Shown: positions 1 to 8,155, counted from the stretch's first letter. The stretch is 64,000 bases of DNA from Hymenobacter amundsenii (GCF_002204745.1 NZ_NIRR01000023.1:1-64000); one strand, 5' to 3'. Notes: a model not told the origin generated them from the letters alone. Program-made: numbers and translations.

Positions 1-177
1 GGGCGCTACAAACATCCATTCGCCATCCGTTACGTCGCTGGGGTATGCTCTTTGCTGTGCCATACCCCAAATTACGCTACCAGTGCATAACAGGCTCTAA
101 CGCCCAGTGCAGCCCCAACCTACCTCTGGAATGCGCTGCTCGACCAGCCCCTCTCCCACTGGGACAAGTTCATTGGC

Positions 178-909
178 GTGCCTCACGTGAGCGTTAACCT
201 ACCCGGCTACACCAGCCCCGATGGCATCACCGGCATCCCGCTGGGCCTGCACAACGATCCGCTGAATGTATTCAGCGTGATGCAGGAGAACGGTGCGCCC
301 GTACTGCGCATCAGCGGGCAGATTTACGGCGGGCTCAGCACCAAGCAGGAATACGGCAACTACCACTTCAAGGCCGAGTTCAAATGGGGCATCCGCAAGT
401 ACGAGCCCCGGCTAAACGACAAGCGCGACAACGGAATTCTCTACCACGCCAAAGGCCGCCACGGGGCGTTCTGGAACGTCTGGATGTTGTCGCAGGAAAT
501 GCAAATCCAGGAATCGGATATGGGCGACTACTTCGCGCTGGGACCGGGCATGGACATCAGGGCGACCTACCGGGCAGCAGACAACGAAACCGAGTGGATA
601 TATACGCCCACGGCTTATTTCCAACCGTTCGGGATGGGACAGCCGGGGCGCTGCCGCCGCAGCCGCAACAACGAGAACCCACTGGGCCAGTGGAACACGG
701 TGGAGCTGATCTGCCTGGGGCAAAAAAGCCTGCACATTGTGAATGGCGAGGTGGTGATGGTGCTGGAAAACTCGCGGGAGAAAAAGCCGGATGGCTCAAC
801 GAGCCCGCTCACGGATGGCAAAATCCAGCTGCAGTCGGAGGCAGCCGAGGCCTACTACCGCAATATCCTAATCCGGCCCATCACCGAAATTCCGGCCGAA
901 TACCGGTAA
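178..909 (+). CDS. DUF1080 / 3-keto-disaccharide hydrolase-like protein with a disrupted 5' end
   Basis: Resembles the DUF1080 (3-keto-disaccharide hydrolase, concanavalin-like fold) family of exported Bacteroidota proteins. The segments HVSVNLPGYTSPDG, YGNYHFKAEFKWG and DNGILYHAKGRHG fit the family core, and R-N-I-L-I-R-P-I near the end is the usual last strand. The GTG start given here is only the first legal start after a stop. Family-like sequence (YLWNALLDQPLSHWDKFIGV) already begins at about 121 in the same frame, and a stop codon TAA at 88-90 separates it from a hydrophobic, signal-peptide-like stretch read from base 1. I infer that the native gene began before the window and now carries a nonsense mutation, or that the export signal is lost. 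The domain assignment is fairly safe; a functional product is doubtful. Convergent with the following receptor. Confidence 0.7.
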   Translation: MPHVSVNLPGYTSPDGITGIPLGLHNDPLNVFSVMQENGAPVLRISGQIYGGLSTKQEYGNYHFKAEFKWGIRKYEPRLNDKRDNGILYHAKGRHGAFWNVWMLSQEMQIQESDMGDYFALGPGMDIRATYRAADNETEWIYTPTAYFQPFGMGQPGRCRRSRNNENPLGQWNTVELICLGQKSLHIVNGEVVMVLENSREKKPDGSTSPLTDGKIQLQSEAAEAYYRNILIRPITEIPAEYR

Positions 910-968
910 GTACCCGGCGGCGGGCGAGCGGGCGTTGTAGTTCAACGCCGAGACGCAGATATGCGTCG

Positions 969-3593
969 CTACAGCCCGTAAGTCACCTGCAGATAGTACA
1001 GCCCGCCCACACTGGGGCCGCCGAGGTAGCTGACATAGTAGTTGTTGCCCACGTTGCTGGCCCCAAGTTTCAGCCGCAGGTTGGGCGCGGGCAGGTGGTA
1101 GCTGAGTTGGGCGTCGAGGGTGCCGTAGGCTGGCACGGTGCCACTCACGAGGAAGGTTTCAGAGAAGTAGCTGGTTTGCCAGCGGTAGTTAAAACCGAAA
1201 CCCAGGTGGCGGTATACGTTTTCGTGGCCCAGGTTCAGGTTATAGCTCCAGCGCGGCGTGTTAAACCCAGCCTCCAGCCCGTCGCCCGACTCGGTACGGT
1301 CGAGGCGGGCGTAGGTGATGCTGGCGCCGGCCAGCAGGCCGCCGGGCACGTCGTAGCGCAGGCCCAGCGAGCCGCCGTAGTTGTATACGCGGCTACGCGA
1401 GTTGGTCCAGAGGCGGTAGCGGGCCTGGGTGGCGCGGGCGTTGAGGGCGGTGGCCACGGCGTTCAGGGCCGCGTCGGGGGCCAGCGGCTGGCCGCTGGCA
1501 GCGAGGGGCACGTAGGCTTCCACCTGGGCAATAAAGTCGCGGTAGGTATTGGCATAGAAATCCACGTCGGCCAGCAGGCGGCCACCGGGCAGCAGAGCCG
1601 CCTTGTAGCCCACCTCCCAGGAGCGCACAAACTCGGGGTTGAGGTAGGTGTAGGGGTTTTTGACGAGTAGGTTCTGGCTGGCGGCCACGGCCTGGCTGCG
1701 GCTGAGCCCGCCGGTGTTCACATCCCGGGTCACGGCCGCATTAAAGGCGTCGATGGAGCTGCGCAGGTAGCTGCCCTCAAACACCCCGTCCGACATCACC
1801 CGTAGCCCCCCGATGCGCTTGACCTGCCCGCTGTTGACGTTGGAAAAACCTTCGAACAAGCTCGGGAAGCGGTAGCCACTCTGGTAGCTGAGCCGGAAGT
1901 TGTGGCGGGCCGTGGGCGAGTACACGGCCGTAAGCCGGGGATTGAACCGGAAGCTAAAATAGCGGTTCTTGTCGGCCCGTAGCGTGGCCGTGAGGCGGAG
2001 CTTCTCGCCGGGCAGCAGCCGCGCCCCGGCCTGCGCAAAGCCGCCCGTTTTGCCGTAGGCCAGGGTACTAAACTGGTCGCGGCCGGGGTTGGGGTTGATG
2101 AAGTAGTTGCCGTCGGGCTGCACGAAGTAGGTGCGATGGTCGGCCCCGACGAGCAAGTCGGCCCAGGCCGGCAGACCCTTGCGCCCGCCCTGCTGCAGGG
2201 CCGCACCCAGGTTGGCCTGCACTTCGGCGTGCAGCAAATCGGCTTGCACCCGCAGGGCCGCGCCCTGGTCCCAGTTGTTGATGTCGGCCAATGCGTTGAG
2301 GCGCTGCCGGAACTCCGAGGTGCCGGGCTGCAGGCGGCCGGCATCGGCGGCTACCCGGGCGGCGGCGTGGGCATGGGCTACGGTTTGGCCCTTGCCTATA
2401 GCCCGGTTCCATCCGGCAGTGTAATCGGCATTCCAGGCGTTGTCGGGCTTGAAGCTGCGGTCCAGGTTTTCGGCGGCCGAGCGCAGGTTGTAGCTCCGGC
2501 CGGTATTTTCCTGCGTGAAATAGGCCCGCGCCTGCACTACGGGCGTCGTGAGTTGCAGCGCGTGCTGCTGCAGGCGGTAGTCGGCCAGCTGGAAGCGGTT
2601 GCTGCGCTGGTACACATTGTCGAAGCGGGCGCCCCGGTAAGTGTAGGCCAGCTCCGTGCGGGCGTTGGGCTTGTAATGCAGGGCCACATCGTATTTCAGC
2701 GTCTGCAGATGATAATCCACGACGTCGCGCTCCAGGTAGCCGGTGCGGGCCACCTGGTAATTCTTGCCGCCTAGCATCAGCGTCGTACGGTCCGACGATT
2801 CGTTGCCGTAGCTGCTCACCGGGTCGCGGGCGGGGTTGTTGGGGCCCAGCAGGCCGGTGCTGGCGTTGCCATTGGGGTTGAGCTCGGTCGGATCGGTGGC
2901 CATCCAGTCGTAGCCCCGCAGGTAGGTGCCGTTCACTTTAAAGGCCCACTTCGGTCCTAGCACCCGGGCGTAGCGCAGGCTGGTTTCGGCGTAGGGCCGC
3001 GGGCCGGTATTGGGGTCGTTTACGTGGTTGACGCCTACTTTTTGCTGTACGCTCAGGCCCCCGCTGACAAACGGGTTGCGGGTGCTGAAATTGGCCAGCC
3101 CATTGATGGCGTTCAGCCCATAGAGCGCCGCGGCCGTGCCGGGTACAATCTCTACGCTCCTGATATCCAAATCACTCGGCCCGAGCACGTTGCCAATTGG
3201 CCCGCCGATGTGGGGGGCCTGGTTGTCGATGCCATCCACGAGCTGGGCGAAGCGCACGTTGGTGGTATTGGCAAAGCCGCGGGCGTTGAGCACCCTGAAC
3301 CCCAGACTGGGCGTAATTACCTGTACGCCCTTCACCTGTTCCAGGGCATCGAAAAACGAGGGCGCGGGCGCGAGCCGCAGGGCCCGGGCGTTGAGCTTCT
3401 CCACCGTCACGGGCGACTGCAAAATACTTTCCTCCACCTTGGAAGCCGCTACAACCACCTCCCCCAGCATCACCGGCCGGCGGGTGGTATCGGCCCCGGT
3501 GGCAGCCGGTGCCTGGGCCTGAGCCAGCCACGGCAGGGTGCTCAGAAGCGGTAATAACCAGAACCGGAAAGTGGGAAACGGAGCAAAAGCCAT
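969..3593 (-). CDS. TonB-dependent outer membrane receptor
   Basis: Outer-membrane gated barrel that would import a ligand using TonB energy. Residues 1-27 form a signal peptide (ending WLAQAQA). A TonB-box-like GEVVVAAS and a plug domain (about 45-170, with RGFANTTNVR, QLVDGIDNQ, VEIVPGTAAALYG) follow, then a beta barrel rich in alternating aromatic strands to the C-terminal YYLQVTYGL. At 874 residues the length is normal. There is no N-terminal carboxypeptidase-regulatory domain and no SusD partner next door, so a SusC-type glycan role is unlikely and the substrate is unknown. The start ATG is the first in frame before the signal peptide. It lies inside a 14-bp perfect palindrome (3591-3622), which suggests control at transcription or translation initiation. 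The gene appears monocistronic. Confidence 0.9.
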   Translation of the reverse strand: MAFAPFPTFRFWLLPLLSTLPWLAQAQAPAATGADTTRRPVMLGEVVVAASKVEESILQSPVTVEKLNARALRLAPAPSFFDALEQVKGVQVITPSLGFRVLNARGFANTTNVRFAQLVDGIDNQAPHIGGPIGNVLGPSDLDIRSVEIVPGTAAALYGLNAINGLANFSTRNPFVSGGLSVQQKVGVNHVNDPNTGPRPYAETSLRYARVLGPKWAFKVNGTYLRGYDWMATDPTELNPNGNASTGLLGPNNPARDPVSSYGNESSDRTTLMLGGKNYQVARTGYLERDVVDYHLQTLKYDVALHYKPNARTELAYTYRGARFDNVYQRSNRFQLADYRLQQHALQLTTPVVQARAYFTQENTGRSYNLRSAAENLDRSFKPDNAWNADYTAGWNRAIGKGQTVAHAHAAARVAADAGRLQPGTSEFRQRLNALADINNWDQGAALRVQADLLHAEVQANLGAALQQGGRKGLPAWADLLVGADHRTYFVQPDGNYFINPNPGRDQFSTLAYGKTGGFAQAGARLLPGEKLRLTATLRADKNRYFSFRFNPRLTAVYSPTARHNFRLSYQSGYRFPSLFEGFSNVNSGQVKRIGGLRVMSDGVFEGSYLRSSIDAFNAAVTRDVNTGGLSRSQAVAASQNLLVKNPYTYLNPEFVRSWEVGYKAALLPGGRLLADVDFYANTYRDFIAQVEAYVPLAASGQPLAPDAALNAVATALNARATQARYRLWTNSRSRVYNYGGSLGLRYDVPGGLLAGASITYARLDRTESGDGLEAGFNTPRWSYNLNLGHENVYRHLGFGFNYRWQTSYFSETFLVSGTVPAYGTLDAQLSYHLPAPNLRLKLGASNVGNNYYVSYLGGPSVGGLYYLQVTYGL

Positions 3594-3622
3594 GCGTTAT
3601 GTTTTCACAAACATAACGCATG
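3591..3622. promoter_or_regulatory. 14-bp perfect palindrome covering the receptor start codon
   Basis: Arms 3591-3604 and 3609-3622 are exact reverse complements (AAACATAACGCATG on the right arm), with a 4-nt loop TCAC. The left arm contains the ATG of the TonB-dependent receptor. It could be a repressor operator or an mRNA hairpin that hides the start codon. Which one applies cannot be told from sequence alone. Confidence 0.6.
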
Positions 3623-3717
3623 GCGACGAAACAAATTAGCTTCCCACCGGCCGGCTATCAAACTCCCTGGCAAGTATGAACCCTAGATTAAACGCCGCGC
3701 AAGCGCCCGCCCGCATC

Positions 3718-4011
3718 TTACACTAATATGCTTTCCTCGATAGCCGCCGATATATCCACTTCCTCCATCGGCGGCAATGGGGCAAAGCGCGACTCATGGA
3801 AATTAGCCTCCGGAAACCCCGGGGCCACGTCAGCATTATTTATTTCCTGCAGCGTAATGCCGTAGCCCTTGTGGGTGTAGTATATGCCACGCACCTTATA
3901 AATGGGGCCGCGCTTAGGGGTCCGGATATTGGGATTTTGCACCAGCAGCATCGTAAAGTCGTCGTTGGTGCACACAACTTCCTGGCCGGGATGAAAAAGA
4001 GGCGGTTTCAT
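3718..4011 (-). CDS. small conserved-looking hypothetical protein (97 aa)
   Basis: A soluble 97-residue protein with no signal peptide or membrane segment. It is rich in beta-prone segments (FHPGQEVVCTND, IYKVRGIYYTHKGYGITLQEI), which recall the small SH3-like 'PGQ-V-C ... Y-V' proteins found in Bacteroidota genomes and phages. The acidic tail is EEVDISAAIEES. I do not recognise a named family. It sits alone between the receptor and the tRNA cluster on the same strand as both. The start is the only ATG before the conserved-looking PGQEVVC segment. Confidence 0.6.
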   Translation of the reverse strand: MKPPLFHPGQEVVCTNDDFTMLLVQNPNIRTPKRGPIYKVRGIYYTHKGYGITLQEINNADVAPGFPEANFHESRFAPLPPMEEVDISAAIEESILV

Positions 4012-4122
4012 ATAGTAGGAATGTAGGTGTTGGTACTTGGCACGCAGACAATATGTTTTGGCAGCCGAACCAATTGGTTAATACCGGGGCACTAGCACCC
4101 AGCCGAAGCCTACCCACAAAAA

Positions 4123-4150
4123 AGCCACTTACCCCGGCGGCTAAGTGGCT
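4123..4150 (-). terminator. Rho-independent terminator after the tRNA cluster
   Basis: AGCCACTTA / TAAGTGGCT 9-bp stem followed on the minus strand by six T residues. It lies 12 nt after the 3' end of tRNA-Arg. Confidence 0.8.
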
Positions 4151-4161
4151 GATTATGAGGG

Positions 4162-4235
4162 TGGCCCCGATGTGATTCGAACACATGACCGGCTGCTTAG
4201 AAGGCAGCTGCTCTATCCAGCTGAGCTACGGGGTC
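4162..4235 (-). tRNA. tRNA-Arg (anticodon TCT)
   Basis: A cloverleaf of 74 nt is readable on the minus strand. It has acceptor GACCCCG / CGGGGCC with one A-C mismatch at pair 2-71, D-arm GCTCAGCTGGATAGAGC, anticodon loop CTTCTAA giving TCT, and T-arm with GGTTCGAATC-like GTGTTCGAATCAC. Discriminator A; CCA is not encoded. It decodes AGA. It is the last of three tRNA genes on this strand. Confidence 0.92.
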
Positions 4236-4246
4236 AAAAAACAAAA

Positions 4247-4276
4247 AGCCGCCCGCCCCAAAGGCGGGCTGACGGC
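4247..4276 (-). terminator. GC-rich terminator hairpin between tRNA-Arg and tRNA-Pro
   Basis: On the minus strand GCCCGCC / GGCGGGC with outer AGCC / GGCT pairs, followed by TTTTTG. It suggests that tRNA-Pro is terminated here and that tRNA-Arg may have its own promoter. Confidence 0.65.
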
Positions 4277-4286
4277 TAATTGCTGG

Positions 4287-4359
4287 TCGGGGTGGCAGGA
4301 TTCGAACCTGCGGCCTCCTGCTCCCAAAGCAGCGCGATACCGGGCTACGCTACACCCCG
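4287..4359 (-). tRNA. tRNA-Pro (anticodon TGG)
   Basis: Cloverleaf with perfect acceptor CGGGGTG / CACCCCG, D-arm GCGTAGCCCGGTATCGC, anticodon loop TTTGGGA giving TGG, and T-arm GCAGGTTCGAATCCTGC. Discriminator A; CCA not encoded. Confidence 0.92.
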
Positions 4360-4366
4360 AAAGAAT

Positions 4367-4447
4367 AATTAAAAGTTGAGAATTAAAAATTAATTACCTG
4401 GTGCTATTACACAGCAGTTTTTAATTTTTAATTCTCAACTTTTAATT
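4367..4447. repeat. 27-bp perfect AT-rich inverted repeat between tRNA-Pro and tRNA-Ser
   Basis: Arms 4367-4393 and 4421-4447 are exact reverse complements (unit AATTAAAAGTTGAGAATT plus AT-rich continuation), with a 27-nt loop. The very low GC content contrasts with the surrounding DNA. It may act as a terminator for tRNA-Ser or be a member of a dispersed AT-rich palindrome family. Confidence 0.8.
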
Positions 4448-4457
4448 AAAAAAATGT

Positions 4458-4546
<89 letters not shown>

Positions 4547-4577
4547 AGGTGGCATTGCTTTCCGGTTAAAAGCTGTG

Positions 4578-4606
4578 CAAATATACGAGCGGAAGGGAGA
4601 AACAAA
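4578..4606 (-). promoter_or_regulatory. Bacteroidota-type promoter for tRNA-Ser
   Basis: On the minus strand TTTG (4606-4603), a 17-nt spacer, then TATATTTG (4585-4578). These match the -33 TTTG and -7 TAnnTTTG elements known for the Bacteroidota primary sigma factor. The predicted start falls about 25 nt before the tRNA. Confidence 0.7.
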
Positions 4607-4735
4607 CCCTCTTCAAAAAAAATATCTTCCATCTTGCCGCCGCGTTCAGCGGTATAGAGAGGCTTTCTGGCTTTCCGGAAGCCCCTTTTCGCCTTGCTTT
4701 TCCGTTGGTTGTATTGTGAACATGAACCCGTTACC

Positions 4736-5740
4736 GTGGCGCTGAACTGGGCTTACTGGCCGGGCTGGCCGGAAGCAGCGGCGGCCCTGTTTTTTTTATT
4801 TTTTTACCTGGGATACCTGTTTCGTACCCGTCGGCTGGCCGCTCCGCTGGGGCAAAGCGGGGGCCGCCTGGGCTGGAAGCTGGCCCTGCGCTTACTATAC
4901 GTAGGCTTGCTGGGCGCCGCGCTACTCGGCCCCGCCTATGGCCTCACCCAACACCCGGTGCGCACCGCTGGCAAAGACATCTGGCTGCTCGTAGACCTAT
5001 CCCGCTCGATGGACGCGCCCGATGTGCCTCCCTCGCGGCTGCAGAAGGTGAAAGCGGAATTAGCCGCTCTGGTGCGCCGCTTCCCAGCCGACCGGCTAGG
5101 ACTGGTGGTGTTTTCGGGCGAAGCCTACGTGCAGTGTCCGCTCACATACGACCAAGATGCACTTCTGCTGTTTCTCAGCACCTTGCAAACCGCGCTGGTA
5201 CCGCCTACCGGTACCGACCTGGTGCCCCCGCTGGAGCTGGTGCTCGGCCGCCTCGGTCCGCCCGCCCCCGAAACCGCCCTGCCCCAAGCCCTGCCCCAAG
5301 CCCTGCCCCGGGCCACTGTGCTGGTATTGGTAACTGACGGGGAAGATTTCGGCGACAACCTCGAACCCACTGTGCGGGTGCTGGCCCGCTCTGCCACCCG
5401 GGTATTTACAATGGGCGTAGGCACTACCGAGGGCAGCCGGATTCCGGCCCCGACTGGCCAGGGCTACCTCCGCGACGCCCGGGGCCGCGACGTAGTGACG
5501 CGCCTGGTAACGGCCCCCTTGCGGCGGCTGGCCGAACAAACCAACGGGCAGTATTTTGAACTTAGCGCCGAGCGCAACGAGTTTCCCCTCCTGCTCAATG
5601 CCCTGAACAGGGTAGAAGGCCAGGCCCAACAGGTGCGGACCGTATCGGTGGCCGATGACCGCTACCGCTACCCGCTGGCCCTGGCCCTGCTGCTGATTAT
5701 GCTTGACGTTCTGATCACTGTGAAAGTAATTCGGCCATGA
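4736..5740 (+). CDS. VWA-domain membrane protein, BatA/BatB-like
   Basis: Membrane-anchored von Willebrand A protein of the aerotolerance (Bat) type. Two N-terminal membrane segments (about 12-27 and 48-66) are followed by a VWA domain. Its MIDAS motif DLSRS is followed by D-x-x-D-V, T-G-T-D and TDGEDFGDN. A last membrane helix (YPLALALLLIMLDVLITV) ends the protein, as in BatA and BatB. I chose the GTG that gives a short N-terminus before the first helix; an in-frame TTG at 4694 would add 14 residues. The stop overlaps the start of the next gene by four bases (ATGA), so the two are translationally coupled, as batB-batC usually are. The full bat/MoxR cluster is not present here. A 12-bp tandem repeat encodes ALPQALPQALP inside the VWA domain. 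Confidence 0.8.
   Translation: MALNWAYWPGWPEAAAALFFLFFYLGYLFRTRRLAAPLGQSGGRLGWKLALRLLYVGLLGAALLGPAYGLTQHPVRTAGKDIWLLVDLSRSMDAPDVPPSRLQKVKAELAALVRRFPADRLGLVVFSGEAYVQCPLTYDQDALLLFLSTLQTALVPPTGTDLVPPLELVLGRLGPPAPETALPQALPQALPRATVLVLVTDGEDFGDNLEPTVRVLARSATRVFTMGVGTTEGSRIPAPTGQGYLRDARGRDVVTRLVTAPLRRLAEQTNGQYFELSAERNEFPLLLNALNRVEGQAQQVRTVSVADDRYRYPLALALLLIMLDVLITVKVIRP
5276..5312 (+). repeat. 12-bp tandem repeat in the VWA gene
   Basis: CCCTGCCCCAAG is repeated in tandem nearly three times and encodes repeated A-L-P-Q. It is in frame, so changes in copy number would only lengthen or shorten a loop. Confidence 0.75.
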
Positions 5741-6714
5741 AGATTCTGTTGGCGGGCAGCATACTGCTGGTAAGTTTATGGGGCGGCATCACGCGCATCC
5801 ACGACCGCAATGCCGCTGTGCAGCGCGGGGCCGCTGCCTACGCTCAACAACACTACGCGGCGGCAGCGGCGGCCTACCAGGATGCCGCGCTCCGGTTTGG
5901 CGCTACCGACGATGCCGTGTGGCTGAACCTGGCCCACGCCACCGCCCGGGCGGGCCAACCGGCCGAAGCCCGCACCTACTACGGCCGCCTGCTGAACAGC
6001 CCCAATCTGCCCATCCGGAGCGTGGCGCTGCAGCAGCTAGCGGGCCTGGCAGCCAGCCGCAGCGAATATGCCCAGGCCGTGGGGTTGCTGCGCCAAGCCT
6101 TGCTGGCTAACCCCAAAAATGCTGCCGCCCGCTACAACTACGAGGTGCTGCGCGAATTCCTGGCCGCCCGTCGCCCCCAGGCCCCTGCTCCTCCCCCGCC
6201 CGGCTCCGATGGCAGCCCGGAAGCCGCCCAGAACGGCCCCCGCACCCAGAGCCGCCCCAAAGCCGGCCCCGACACGCCCGGTCAGCGCCCCGACCCCAGC
6301 CAGCTCCAGGACCCGAACAGCGCCCCCGAGCGCCGCCCCAATGCCAACGGCCAGCGCGACTTAAATCAACCTTCGGCCCAACCCGGTAACTCGGCCACCG
6401 GTGGCTTCCGGCCCGGCGCGGGGCAGCAGCGCAGCGTGGCCCAGGGCAGCCAGCCCGGCACCGTGCGCGGCCTCAGCGACGAAGAAAACGGCCCCGAAGC
6501 GCCCGGCGGCACCAGTCGGCGCGGCGGCACCGAAACGGCCGCACCGGATGAGGCCAACCTGCAAACCCAACGCGCCCGCCTGCAACAGATGAACCTCAGC
6601 CCCGGCCAGGCCCGCCAGCTCCTCGAAGCCCTGCACACAGCCGAGCAGCAATATCTCCAGCAACTCCCCCGCAAAGCCACCAAACCCGCCGATAAGAGCA
6701 AGCCGGGATGGTAA
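5737..6714 (+). CDS. TPR protein with disordered C-terminus (BatC-like)
   Basis: An N-terminal signal anchor (MKILLAGSILLVSLWGG) is followed by three tetratricopeptide repeats at about 28-145 (AVWLNLAHATARAGQPAEA, VALQQLAGLAASRSEYAQAV and NPKNAAARYNYEVLREFLA). A long Pro/Gln/Gly/Asn-rich region follows, with a short helical end (QARQLLEALHTAEQQYLQQLP). In Bacteroidota, BatC/BatE-type TPR proteins follow the VWA proteins, which is the arrangement seen here with a 4-nt overlap. Role inferred: periplasmic partner of the VWA protein in a stress or envelope complex. There is no enzyme motif. Confidence 0.75.
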   Translation: MKILLAGSILLVSLWGGITRIHDRNAAVQRGAAAYAQQHYAAAAAAYQDAALRFGATDDAVWLNLAHATARAGQPAEARTYYGRLLNSPNLPIRSVALQQLAGLAASRSEYAQAVGLLRQALLANPKNAAARYNYEVLREFLAARRPQAPAPPPPGSDGSPEAAQNGPRTQSRPKAGPDTPGQRPDPSQLQDPNSAPERRPNANGQRDLNQPSAQPGNSATGGFRPGAGQQRSVAQGSQPGTVRGLSDEENGPEAPGGTSRRGGTETAAPDEANLQTQRARLQQMNLSPGQARQLLEALHTAEQQYLQQLPRKATKPADKSKPGW

Positions 6715-6768
6715 TTTGGTGAACGAGTGAGTTGGGGAACAGATGATGTGGGAACCAGTAAAAGTGGA

Positions 6769-6885
6769 GTGTCATGTTGAGCAGCGCGAAGAATCTCGCG
6801 TGCACTGCCAACTCTCGCCTTGCTGAGCGTTAATGGTAAAAATTGCCATTGCACGCGAGATTCTTCGTGCTGCTCAGCATGACAC
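6769..6885. repeat. dispersed palindromic repeat, copy 1 of the CTGAGC family
   Basis: Arms 6769-6804 and 6850-6885 are complementary over 36 bp with two mismatches. The outer ends read GTGTCATG / CATGACAC and the inner ends carry GAATCTCGCGTGCA. The loop is 45 nt. It lies between two genes in the same direction. The ends match the repeats at 11.2 and 16.2 kb. Confidence 0.85.
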
Positions 6886-6973
6886 CTGTTTTACTGGTCC
6901 CTACATCATCAACTCACCATTTCACCTTTCGTACCTTTAGGCTCTAAACTCACCCCCACCCAACAACTCAATT

Positions 6974-8155
6974 ATGCAAATCAAAGAAGTAGTCATTGTC
7001 GCCGCCGTGCGGACCCCTATTGGATCATTTGGCGGAAGCCTGGCGTCGTTGTCGGCCATTGAGCTGGGCGCTATTGCTATTAAGGGTGCCCTGGAGAAGG
7101 CCGGCCTCGATGGCAAGGAAGTGCAGCAGGTAATTATGGGCAACGTTATTTCGGCCAACCTGGGCCAGGCTCCGGCCCGCCAGGCCGCCAAGAAAGCCGG
7201 TCTGCCCGACACCGTGGAATGCACCACCGTAAATAAAGTGTGCGCCTCGGGCTCGAAAGCCATTATGTACGGCGCCCAGGCCATCATGCTCGGCCAGGCC
7301 GACGTGGTAATGGCCGGCGGCATGGAAAGCATGAGCAACGTGCCGTATTACCTCGACAAAGCCCGTTTTGGGGCGAAGTACGGTAATGGCCAGATGATTG
7401 ACGGCCTGATGAAAGATGGCCTCTGGGACCCGTACAACGACTACGCCATGGGCAATGCCGCCGACGCCACCGCTGCCCATTACGGCATCACGCGCGAGGA
7501 CCAGGATGCCTTCGCCCAGCAGAGCTACGAGCGGAGCGCCGCCGCCGCCAAAGCTGGCAAGAAGAAGGACGAAATCGTGCCTGTCACCATCACGGTACGC
7601 GGCAAGGAAACCGTTATTTCCGACGACGAGGAGTACCTGAAGGCTGATTTCAGCAAGTTTTCCAGCCTGCGCGCCGCCTTCACTAAGGAAGGCACTGTAA
7701 CGGCCGCCAACGCCTCCACCCTCAACGACGGCGCCGCCGCCGTGCTGCTCATGAGCCGCGAGAAGGCCGACGAGCTGGGCATCAAGCCGATGGCCATCAT
7801 CCGCGGCTTCGCCGATGCCGAGCAGGCTCCCGAGTGGTTCACCACCACCCCATCGTTGGCTATTCCGAAAGCGTTGAAAAACGCCGGCCTGGAGGCTTCC
7901 GACGTGGATTTCTACGAAATAAACGAGGCTTTCTCGGTGGTTTCGCTGGCCAACAACAAGCTCCTTAACTTGGAAGGCACTAAGGTGAACGTGTACGGCG
8001 GCGCTGTTTCCCTGGGCCACCCGCTGGGCGCTTCCGGCGCGCGCATCGTGACCACGCTGCTGAACGTGATGGAGAACGAGGGCGGCAAAATCGGCGTCAC
8101 CGGCATCTGCAACGGTGGCGGCGGAGCCAGCAGCATTGTGCTGGAGAAAGTATAG
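6974..8155 (+). CDS. acetyl-CoA C-acetyltransferase (thiolase)
   Basis: Condenses or cleaves acetoacetyl-CoA / 3-ketoacyl-CoA in the cytoplasm. All three thiolase signatures are visible: nucleophile Cys90 in NKVCASGSKA, His349 in GHPLGASGAR, and the general base Cys379 in GICNGGGGAS. The N-terminus EVVIVAAVRTPIGSFGG is typical and 393 residues is the standard length. The closest functional class is AtoB/PhaA-type biosynthetic or degradative thiolase; the sequence cannot decide the physiological direction. It stands alone. A TACCTTTA element at 6932-6939 resembles a -7 box, and a strong terminator follows the gene. Confidence 0.95.
   Translation: MQIKEVVIVAAVRTPIGSFGGSLASLSAIELGAIAIKGALEKAGLDGKEVQQVIMGNVISANLGQAPARQAAKKAGLPDTVECTTVNKVCASGSKAIMYGAQAIMLGQADVVMAGGMESMSNVPYYLDKARFGAKYGNGQMIDGLMKDGLWDPYNDYAMGNAADATAAHYGITREDQDAFAQQSYERSAAAAKAGKKKDEIVPVTITVRGKETVISDDEEYLKADFSKFSSLRAAFTKEGTVTAANASTLNDGAAAVLLMSREKADELGIKPMAIIRGFADAEQAPEWFTTTPSLAIPKALKNAGLEASDVDFYEINEAFSVVSLANNKLLNLEGTKVNVYGGAVSLGHPLGASGARIVTTLLNVMENEGGKIGVTGICNGGGGASSIVLEKV

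Noticed and set aside
384..1670. 428-codon frame across the DUF1080 gene and the receptor 3' end
   Set aside because: It spans two real genes in other frames and has composition typical of a shadow frame.
4694..4735. TTG start for the VWA gene
   Set aside because: It adds a charged segment before the first membrane helix; the GTG at 4736 fits the topology better. The TTG cannot be fully excluded.
6769..6885. Insertion sequence
   Set aside because: Ends are inverted repeats, but there is no transposase frame; treated as a dispersed palindrome.
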